6,091 nucleotides of DNA from JBNJDW01 sp051745265. GTDB lineage: Bacteria > Pseudomonadota > Alphaproteobacteria > Micavibrionales > CSBR16-224. A program made the translations under genes and the position numbers. How positions within the stretch are numbered: the stretch's first letter is position 1; every line of letters begins with the position of its first letter. Below the pieces are notes generated by a model, which had not been told where the DNA came from, ran no database searches, and worked only from the letters and a program-made list of their open reading frames with translations. Shown here piece by piece: positions 1 through 4,745 of the stretch. The DNA is taken from positions 1 through 6,091 of the forward strand of contig JBNJDW010000116.1 in NCBI GenBank assembly GCA_051745265.1, written 5' to 3'.

Positions 1-293
1 TGTTTTATATTCTGCTGACTGATTTTGGACATATAAGCCCCGCCGCCCGTGGCAATCACCGTTGGCCCCGGTTCTTTCAACACCCGGGCGATGACTTTTT
101 CTTCCAGTTCGCGGAAAGCCTCTTCGCCATAGATTTCAAAAATATCACTGATCCTGAGCCCGGCGGCATATTCGACCTCAAGATCGGTATCAACAAATTC
201 CAGTTTCATTTGTGCGGCCAATTGCCGGCCGACGCTGGTTTTACCCGCGCCCATCAACCCCACCAGGACAATATGTTTACCTTTTAACTCCAT
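1..293 (-). CDS. aroK: Shikimate kinase, N-terminal 97 residues (3' end outside window)
   Basis: Shikimate kinase phosphorylates shikimate with ATP to shikimate 3-phosphate in the cytoplasm, the fifth step of the chorismate pathway. The translated minus strand shows a P-loop near the N-terminus (Walker A GLMGAGKT, residues 12-19, K18), the shikimate-binding DTD at 35-37, the family Arg in GEEAFRELE (R61), and the substrate-binding GGGA at 83-86, all in the order and spacing of AroK/AroL. The start is ATG at 293-291, with GGAG (302-305) eight bases upstream. The family is usually 170-190 residues, so about half is present; the gene continues past base 1. The reading frame is intact throughout. 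aroB commonly follows aroK in such genomes, but that part is not visible. It is divergent from the small gene and xerD. The identification is firm; AroK is preferred over AroL because of the genomic context. Confidence 0.95.
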   Translation of the reverse strand, partial: MELKGKHIVLVGLMGAGKTSVGRQLAAQMKLEFVDTDLEVEYAAGLRISDIFEIYGEEAFRELEEKVIARVLKEPGPTVIATGGGAYMSKISQQNIK

Positions 294-313
294 TTTTTCG
301 GCTCCGGCCCGGC

Positions 314-319
314 ATTATA
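314..319 (-). promoter_or_regulatory. Possible -10 element for aroK
   Basis: Read on the minus strand, these six bases are a perfect TATAAT, 20 bases upstream of the aroK start codon. The region 16-18 bases further upstream (about 336-343) has no good TTGACA match, so this is either a promoter with a weak -35 or chance. If used, the leader would be only about 14 bases and would just include the ribosome site. Confidence 0.3.
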
Positions 320-414
320 ACCGCCGTGGCTTCTTTCTGCCTTTATATTTCGGTTCTTCCATCTGTTTTGTAAAGAAAAAATTAAAAAAAATGCCCTTTT
401 TATGAAAATAGCAC

Positions 415-442
415 TTGACCTTTAACAGGCGTTATGTAATAA
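415..442 (+). promoter_or_regulatory. Candidate sigma-70 promoter for the small membrane protein (and perhaps xerD)
   Basis: A TTGACC -35 hexamer (415-420) is followed after 16 bases by TAATAA (437-442) as the -10. The stretch upstream (370-410) is strongly A/T rich, with A and T tracts that could act as an UP element. Transcription would begin near 449, about 48 bases before the small gene's start. The -35 is a good match and the -10 a moderate one. This site and the possible aroK -10 on the other strand divide the 203-base divergent spacer. Confidence 0.45.
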
Positions 443-496
443 ATGTACTCAACGATAAGAACGCCCGTAAACCGGGCTTTACAAGGAAGAAAGCAG

Positions 497-658
497 ATGA
501 ATTTTTTTGGTACACTGATTTTGGCTTGTATAGTCCTCGGCGCAGGCGGGTTTGTCTTTATGACGCAATGGGATGTAAAAGTTCCAGAGCATCAGGTGGA
601 ACATGTCGTTGATAATGAACGCTTTTTTAATTCGACCACCAATATTACACTTGAATAA
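497..658 (+). CDS. Small single-pass membrane protein, 53 residues, function unknown
   Basis: I cannot assign a function. The product has a hydrophobic segment at residues 3-22 (rich in Leu, Ile, Val, Gly, Phe) that is long enough to span the inner membrane once, or to act as an uncleaved signal anchor. A short polar tail follows with the string WDVKVPEHQVEHVVDNERF. I recall similar tiny alphaproteobacterial proteins with a membrane segment followed by a W-D-[IV]-x-x-P...VE...[ND][DE]RF pattern, which supports a real conserved gene; this is from memory and unchecked. The start at ATG 497 is chosen because AAGGAAG (483-489) sits 7 bases upstream. The longer in-frame start at 443 has no ribosome site and would put 18 polar, basic residues ahead of the hydrophobic segment. 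It lies between aroK and xerD, in the same direction as xerD, with no clear terminator in between, so the two may be co-transcribed. Confidence 0.7.
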   Translation: MNFFGTLILACIVLGAGGFVFMTQWDVKVPEHQVEHVVDNERFFNSTTNITLE

Positions 659-671
659 TCCTGTGTATCTT

Positions 672-771
672 GGCCCTGTTAAAAAAGATTTCATCGTCTT
701 TGAAATGTCCCACTGCCGGGCCTTCGGGCCTGCCCTGATAACATAGATCGTAACAGGGTGCGGTCAGGCAG
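672..771 (+). ncRNA. Possible structured RNA or leader in the spacer before xerD
   Basis: This noncoding spacer holds several nested inverted repeats. CCCTGTTA (674-681) is the exact reverse complement of TAACAGGG (751-758). Inside them, ATTTCA (688-693) pairs with TGAAAT (701-706) over a 7-base loop, and CGGGCC (717-722) pairs with GGCCTG (727-732), with one G-U pair, across a UUCG tetraloop. Together these make a three-way junction. Two alternative pairings compete: CCCTG (733-737) with CAGGG (754-758), and CTGCC (713-717) with GGCAG (767-771). No U tract follows on the plus strand, so it is not an ordinary terminator. On the minus strand the 688-706 hairpin is followed by six T and could be a weak terminator. 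I do not recognise a known RNA family. The strand and function are inferred. Confidence 0.25.
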
Positions 772-794
772 GAAAAAAATATTCACATATTCCC

Positions 795-824
795 TTGCTT
801 TACCGGTGCCTTAGACGTTATGTT
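795..824 (+). promoter_or_regulatory. Weak candidate promoter for xerD
   Basis: TTGCTT (795-800) and TATGTT (819-824) are separated by 18 bases, each a partial match to the sigma-70 hexamers. This would start transcription near 831, about 68 bases before the xerD start. xerD could instead be read from the promoter at 415-442. Confidence 0.2.
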
Positions 825-883
825 ATTTGAATAAGTGAAGTTGGATTGACATGGTCTTACAAAAAGACCGGTCAGAATTAAAT

Positions 884-889
884 GAGGAG
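884..889 (+). promoter_or_regulatory. Ribosome binding site that decides the xerD start
   Basis: GAGGAG lies nine bases before ATG 899, a near-ideal Shine-Dalgarno. The upstream in-frame ATG at 851 has no comparable site (TTGGATTGAC precedes it) and would add 16 charged residues that XerD proteins do not need. Confidence 0.75.
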
Positions 890-898
890 AGAAAAAAG

Positions 899-1876
899 AT
901 GGCACGTCCAGGTCGTCCAAAAATGCCAAGAGATCCATCACCGGAACTTGCAGTCGCGTTTCTTGATATGTTGGTTGCCGAACGTGGCGCCGCAAAGAAT
1001 ACGCGCGATGCCTACGAACGTGATATTCTTGATTTCAACAAATTTCTGCAGGAAAACGATTCCGCATTGGAAAAAGCAACCGCAGAAGATATTGAAGATT
1101 ATCTCGAAGAACTGTCCGAGCGTAACAACATTAAGAACAAAGGTGAGAAAACAGCCGTTCGCACACTTGCGCGCCGTATTTCAGCCCTGCGTCAGTTCTA
1201 CGGCTTTCTGTTATCAGAAGGTGCCCGTGCAGATGATCCAACTTCGACAATCGAAAGCCCGAAACAAACACGGACGCTGCCGAAAATCCTGACGGAAGAC
1301 GAAGTTAACAATCTGATCAAAGTTGCCGGCGAACCCGGCGGCCCGGAAAGCACCCGTCTGGTGGCTTTGCTGGAAATCCTGTATGCGACCGGTCTTCGGG
1401 TATCCGAACTGGTTGGCCTGCCGGTTTCTGCGATCGGTGCCGATAACCGTTTCCTGAAAGTTGAAGGCAAAGGCGGCCGCGAACGTATGGCGCCGCTGTC
1501 AGAACCCGCCCGGAAGGCGCTGAAATCCTATATGGATATCCGCAAACGCTTTTTGACCCCGGGTCAGAAAGAAGATCAGAATCCATGGCTGTTCCCGTCA
1601 CGGACCTCTGAATCCGGTCACCTGACACGTCAGCGTTTTGCCCAGTTGCTCAAAGAACTGGCCCGCAATGCCGAAATGCCGGAAGGCAAAGTCAGCCCGC
1701 ATGTGTTGCGTCACGCTTTCGCAACGCACCTTCTCAGCCATGGCGCCGATCTGCGCTCGGTTCAGAAAATGCTGGGTCATGCCGATATTGCGACCACCCA
1801 GATCTATACACAAATCCTAGAAGATCAAAAGCAGGATACAGTGGAAGAAAATCATCCACTGGCCAACAATGCCTGA
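899..1876 (+). CDS. xerD: Tyrosine recombinase XerD, 325 residues
   Basis: XerD works with XerC at the chromosomal dif site, usually under FtsK control, to resolve chromosome dimers before division. The N-terminal SAM-like core-binding domain covers about residues 12-120 (FLDMLVAERG..NTRDAYERDI). The catalytic domain follows and has the full active-site set, numbered from ATG 899: R167 in ATGLRVSELVGL, K191 in GKGGRER, H268 and R271 in PHVLRHAFATHLL, H294 in MLGHADI, and the nucleophile Y303 in TTQIYT. The strings ATGLRVSELVGL, SPHVLRHAFATHLL and TTQIYT match E. coli XerD almost exactly, which separates it from phage integrases and favours XerD over XerC. The length is slightly above the usual ~300 because of a basic, Pro-rich N-terminal leader (RPGRPKMPRD) and a loop near residues 145-153. 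A strong terminator follows 28 bases after the stop. Nothing suggests it belongs to a mobile element. Confidence 0.93.
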   Translation: MARPGRPKMPRDPSPELAVAFLDMLVAERGAAKNTRDAYERDILDFNKFLQENDSALEKATAEDIEDYLEELSERNNIKNKGEKTAVRTLARRISALRQFYGFLLSEGARADDPTSTIESPKQTRTLPKILTEDEVNNLIKVAGEPGGPESTRLVALLEILYATGLRVSELVGLPVSAIGADNRFLKVEGKGGRERMAPLSEPARKALKSYMDIRKRFLTPGQKEDQNPWLFPSRTSESGHLTRQRFAQLLKELARNAEMPEGKVSPHVLRHAFATHLLSHGADLRSVQKMLGHADIATTQIYTQILEDQKQDTVEENHPLANNA

Positions 1877-1903
1877 TCTATGATCACAGAGATAGAGTAA
1901 GAG

Positions 1904-1934
1904 AAAAGGGTCGGTTCAACCGGCCCTTTTTTTT
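1904..1934 (+). terminator. Intrinsic terminator of xerD
   Basis: A 19-base hairpin at 1908-1926 has an eight-pair, GC-rich stem (GGGTCGGT with ACCGGCCC, one G-U pair) and a three-base loop. It is followed directly by eight T (1927-1934) and preceded by AAAA. It lies 28 bases after the xerD stop codon. On the minus strand only four T follow the stem, so activity in that direction would be weak. Confidence 0.93.
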
Positions 1935-2111
1935 ATGCGATCACCGATTCTCTACGGCTCACATGAGATTTGGAAGGCAATTATCCGGCGCTATATGAAA
2001 AATGAATACGGCCCCGGCGCAGGCCAGCATTTAAAAGGCTTTGGCCACGGCGGCGCCCCCGGGCTTTTGCAATTTATCCAGTGGTATCCGGGGGTTAAGA
2101 TTGTAATATAA
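1935..2111 (+). pseudogene. Probable remnant of a beta-lactamase-family serine hydrolase (C-terminal piece)
   Basis: This open stretch encodes 58 residues ending in TAA, but its ATG abuts the T tract of the xerD terminator and has no ribosome site, so it is unlikely to be translated on its own. Residues 25-58 (YGPGAG..LKGFGHGGAPG..YPGVKIVI) resemble the C-terminal part of class C beta-lactamase-like serine hydrolases. There a YGxGW-type strand is followed by an (F/Y)GHGGGAPG loop carrying the HxG third active-site motif, then a short strand with a YP element and a hydrophobic VVVL strand. The Ser-x-x-Lys and Tyr-x-Asn regions of that family would lie upstream and are absent, since xerD is there. 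I infer a gene remnant left by deletion. A chance open frame remains possible. The rest of the 346-base xerD to unfoldase gap holds the terminator before it and an AT-rich promoter region after it. Confidence 0.35.
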
Positions 2112-2139
2112 TTACTAATTTTACGAAATAATACATTTT

Positions 2140-2152
2140 TTCTTGCCAAGAA
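2140..2152. repeat. 13-base perfect inverted repeat upstream of the unfoldase gene
   Basis: TTCTTG-C-CAAGAA is a perfect 6+1+6 palindrome about 70 bases before the unfoldase start, overlapping the best -35 candidate. It has the size and position of an operator for a dimeric regulator, but no second copy and no known consensus are evident. It could also be chance in AT-rich DNA. Confidence 0.3.
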
Positions 2153-2171
2153 CCGATTCTATTTGCTAGTT
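2143..2171 (+). promoter_or_regulatory. Candidate promoter for the Hsp100 unfoldase gene
   Basis: TTGCCA (2143-2148) is followed after 17 bases by CTAGTT (2166-2171), a weak -10. Read as CTTG..CTAGTTT, it also loosely recalls the heat-shock sigma-32 pattern of alphaproteobacteria, but the match is poor. The whole 2100-2200 stretch is AT-rich, as expected of a promoter region. Transcription would begin near 2178, leaving a leader of about 45 bases. Confidence 0.3.
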
Positions 2172-2222
2172 TGCATAAGTTTACAGAAAAAGATGAAGAA
2201 ATAATGAAGAAGGAATCATCAG

Positions 2223-4622
2223 ATGCCCATTCACGGAAAACGCTTTGCGCTTGATCACGAAACAACTGTTCAATACGCTATTACCTTTACAAACGGAACG
2301 CCCACTGCTCTTGAGGTCGCCGCAAAAAATTCTGATGACATAGACCCCTTTATCCAGGATGGCTCAGGCACTTTTATTGCCTATGATGACACAGGTATGA
2401 AAGGCACCGATCAAGACGGTGTTTCGACATACCGCCGTCCGGTTTATGAAATTTCCTATACCGTTAAAGATCATCGGATACAAATCACCGACTGCAACAT
2501 CGCCCCCGTTGAAATGGATGAACCGCTGCCACCGCAGCATGGCTCAGACAAGGCCGATATCATTCGCGATCTGACCAGTCAAAAAACAGCTTTCAACCCG
2601 TCATCACGGCGCCCCACAAATAACAATGGCGGCGGCTATCAGGGGACACGCCCGGGACAAAAACAATCAGACGACCTGCAACCCGGCGAACGTCGCGGTA
2701 ATTTCAAGGTTCCTGATGCCAAACTTGAGAAATGCCTCAAAGACTGGTGTTCAGATCTGACAAAACGTGCCGATAACGGACAGCTTGATCCGGTCATTGG
2801 CCGCGATCAGGAGCGTCAGGATATCCGCCAGCTGCTTTTGCGCAAAAAGCGTTCCAGCGTTATGCTGCTGGGTGACGCCGGTGTTGGTAAATCGGCCCTG
2901 GCCGAAGCCCTGGCGCAGGATATTGTCGAAGGCCGCGCCGAAGCGGAACTGGGCAATGCCCGTGTTGTTTCCCTGAATCTGCAGGCCATGAACGCCGGCA
3001 CACAATTCCGCGGGACTTTCGAAGAACGCCTGCTGCCGATCCTTGAAGGGCTCGAAGAACGCGGCGGTTATCTGAAAGGCCAGAAAGTCGTCCTGTTTAT
3101 TGATGAAATTCACTCGGCCTTGACCGCCGGACATTCACAGGGCGGCACCAGCGCCGGTGAAATCATGAAACCGTTTCTGGCCCGTGACGGCCTGACCTGC
3201 CTTGGCGCGACCACACCCGAGGAATACAAAAAACATATCGAGCCGAACAAGGCCATGGTCCGTCGTTTCCAGCCTTATACGCTTGAAGCCCCCGGCACAG
3301 AAGATACCAAGCTGATCATTCAGGGTGTCGCCGATACCTATGCCAAACACCACGGTCTGACCGAAGACTTTGATGAAGAGGTCCTGAATTACATCGTCGA
3401 TATGACAGATCGCTTTATGCCGACCCAGCATCAGCCGGATAAGGCCATTTCGATCATTGATGATGCCGCGGCAACCGCACGGCTTGATGGTCGCAGCGTT
3501 GTTGAAAAGACGGATGTCGTCAGCGCGCTTGCCAAGGCAACCGGTTTGAAACGCGACTTCCTTGACCAGTCCGATTTCAAGAGATACGAAACGCTGGGCG
3601 AAGATCTGGAAAAAGACGTTCTCGACCAGCCCGGCGTTCATACCATCGCCAACGAGCTCAAAGCCTCCCGCATGGGCCTCAGCCGTGATCAGGGGCCGCG
3701 TGGTTCCTTTATTCTGCCAGGGCCAACAGGTGTTGGTAAAACCGAACTTGCCAAGGCCCTTGCCAGAGCCCTGACCGGTAATGAAGATAACCTGATCCGT
3801 ATTGATATGGGTGACTTCAAGGAAGCACATTCCGCCAGCGGCCTGACCGGTGCGCCTCCGGGCTATGTCGGCTATGATAATGATGATTCAAGCCAGCTGA
3901 CCGAAGGTGTCCGTAACAAGCCGTTCAGCATCTTACTGCTCGATGAAGTCGAAAAAGCCCATCCGAGCGTGTTTGATTCCCTGCTGTCCATTCTGGATGA
4001 CGGTAAGCTGAAAGATAAAAAAGGCCGTGTCGTTGATTACACCAACACCATTATCCTGATGACCACCAACCTTGGCGCTCAGGACGTACAGGCTTATCTG
4101 TCAGGTAACAAAGTCGGCTTTAAAAAGCTGGAGAACGGTGATAGTGAAGAAAACAACACCCAGGACCAGCAGCAGATCGCCAAGATCACGCAAAATGCGC
4201 TGACCAAACATTTCAAAGCGGAATTCCTCAACCGGGTTGATGCCGTCGTGCCTTTCTATGCCCTGCAAAAATCGGCGATTGAAGGCATCCTGGTTAAAGA
4301 GCTGAAAGATGTTGAGAAAAGCCTGCAACAGAGCACCCGTGGTCTGCAGCTGAATAACGTCAAATTGGAAATTTCAAAAGATGTTAAAGCGGCACTGGCT
4401 GAAAAAGGCTATGATCGTAAATATGGGGCCCGTCCATTACGGCGCGCTGTTAAAAACAATCTGACCAATCAGCTGGCGCATTGGATGATGCAGAACAAGG
4501 ATGATCTGGTTGAACGCAATAAAAAAGGTCCGTTCAAGATCATTATTAATGAGATTGGCGAGAACTTTAAACCTAAAGTACAGAAAATCGCACAGCCCAA
4601 GCCTAAAACACCGGCGGCTTGA
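2223..4622 (+). CDS. Hsp100/Clp AAA+ unfoldase, ClpA/ClpC-like with atypical N-domain, 799 residues
   Basis: A two-ring AAA+ ATPase that would unfold proteins and thread them through its pore, probably into ClpP. AAA domain 1 starts near IGRD (192-195): Walker A GDAGVGKS 217-224, pore loop QFRG 261-264, Walker B VVLFIDE 289-295, sensor GATT 328-331, arginine fingers R347/R348 in RRFQ. Domain 2: Walker A GPTGVGKT 500-507, pore loop GYVG 547-550, Walker B LLLDE 571-575, sensor N616, arginine finger R671 in FLNRVD, sensor-2 GARPLRR 735-741. Domain 1 joins domain 2 with no ClpB-type coiled-coil M-domain. VGF at 631-633 sits where ClpA/ClpC carry the ClpP-docking IGL/VGF tripeptide. Residues 1-105 do not look like the helical Clp N-domain; they seem beta-rich and lead into a low-complexity linker (about 106-160, Gly/Asn/Pro/Arg/Gln). 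AAGAAGGA (2207-2214) lies eight bases before ATG 2223. The family is certain. It is not a standard ClpA, ClpB or ClpC, so no symbol is given. Confidence 0.92.
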   Translation: MPIHGKRFALDHETTVQYAITFTNGTPTALEVAAKNSDDIDPFIQDGSGTFIAYDDTGMKGTDQDGVSTYRRPVYEISYTVKDHRIQITDCNIAPVEMDEPLPPQHGSDKADIIRDLTSQKTAFNPSSRRPTNNNGGGYQGTRPGQKQSDDLQPGERRGNFKVPDAKLEKCLKDWCSDLTKRADNGQLDPVIGRDQERQDIRQLLLRKKRSSVMLLGDAGVGKSALAEALAQDIVEGRAEAELGNARVVSLNLQAMNAGTQFRGTFEERLLPILEGLEERGGYLKGQKVVLFIDEIHSALTAGHSQGGTSAGEIMKPFLARDGLTCLGATTPEEYKKHIEPNKAMVRRFQPYTLEAPGTEDTKLIIQGVADTYAKHHGLTEDFDEEVLNYIVDMTDRFMPTQHQPDKAISIIDDAAATARLDGRSVVEKTDVVSALAKATGLKRDFLDQSDFKRYETLGEDLEKDVLDQPGVHTIANELKASRMGLSRDQGPRGSFILPGPTGVGKTELAKALARALTGNEDNLIRIDMGDFKEAHSASGLTGAPPGYVGYDNDDSSQLTEGVRNKPFSILLLDEVEKAHPSVFDSLLSILDDGKLKDKKGRVVDYTNTIILMTTNLGAQDVQAYLSGNKVGFKKLENGDSEENNTQDQQQIAKITQNALTKHFKAEFLNRVDAVVPFYALQKSAIEGILVKELKDVEKSLQQSTRGLQLNNVKLEISKDVKAALAEKGYDRKYGARPLRRAVKNNLTNQLAHWMMQNKDDLVERNKKGPFKIIINEIGENFKPKVQKIAQPKPKTPAA

Positions 4623-4645
4623 TCTGTTATATTAAAATTTTAAAG

Positions 4646-4676
4646 CAGGCTGGCATAAAACCCAGCCTGTTTTTTT
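4646..4676 (+). terminator. Intrinsic terminator of the unfoldase gene
   Basis: CAGGCTGG (4646-4653) and CCAGCCTG (4662-4669) form a perfect eight-pair stem around an eight-base loop, followed by seven T (4670-4676). It begins 23 bases after the unfoldase stop codon and separates that gene from the oxidoreductase. Confidence 0.93.
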
Positions 4677-4677
4677 A

Positions 4678-4706
4678 TTGGCGGGACTCTGATGGCTGTG
4701 TAGAGT
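4678..4706 (+). promoter_or_regulatory. Candidate promoter for the FAD oxidoreductase
   Basis: TTGGCG (4678-4683) and TAGAGT (4701-4706) are separated by exactly 17 bases, each matching four of six consensus positions. Transcription would start near 4713, giving a leader of about 33 bases. It begins right after the T tract of the preceding terminator, as expected for an independent unit. Confidence 0.4.
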
Positions 4707-4732
4707 AAAGACCTATGCTCACAAGCCCGGCC

Positions 4733-4738
4733 AAAGGA
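4733..4738 (+). promoter_or_regulatory. Ribosome binding site supporting a TTG start
   Basis: AAAGGA lies seven bases before TTG 4746. No in-frame ATG or GTG exists between the upstream in-frame stop TAG (4701-4703) and the FAD-binding fold, so this site and the TTG together define the start. Confidence 0.7.
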
Positions 4739-4745
4739 TAGGATT

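Noticed and set aside
443..496. Longer start for the small membrane protein at ATG 443
   Set aside because: It has no ribosome site and overlaps the candidate -10 region. It would place 18 basic, polar residues before the membrane segment. ATG 497 has AAGGAAG at good spacing.
717..732. UUCG hairpin as an intrinsic terminator after the small gene
   Set aside because: No T tract follows on the plus strand; the sequence runs into CCCTGATAACA instead.
672..780. 6S RNA or signal recognition particle RNA in the spacer before xerD
   Set aside because: The stretch is too short for 6S and lacks its long flanking helices and central bubble. It does not contain the conserved SRP hairpin core.
899..1876. 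Tyrosine recombinase as the integrase of a prophage or genomic island
   Set aside because: The catalytic blocks match chromosomal XerD almost word for word, and there is no tRNA gene, attachment repeat or phage gene nearby.
3135..3830. 231-codon open frame on the minus strand
   Set aside because: It lies wholly inside the unfoldase gene, opposite well-conserved AAA+ motifs. It has no recognisable domain and is a by-product of the codon bias of the real gene.
2223..4622. Unfoldase as ClpB disaggregase
   Set aside because: There is no coiled-coil M-domain between the domain-1 helical part and domain 2, and a VGF docking tripeptide is present, which ClpB lacks.
4632..4643. TTAAAATTTTAA palindrome after the unfoldase stop codon
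   Set aside because: This is a simple A/T palindrome between the stop codon and the terminator, likely chance; nothing indicates a binding site.
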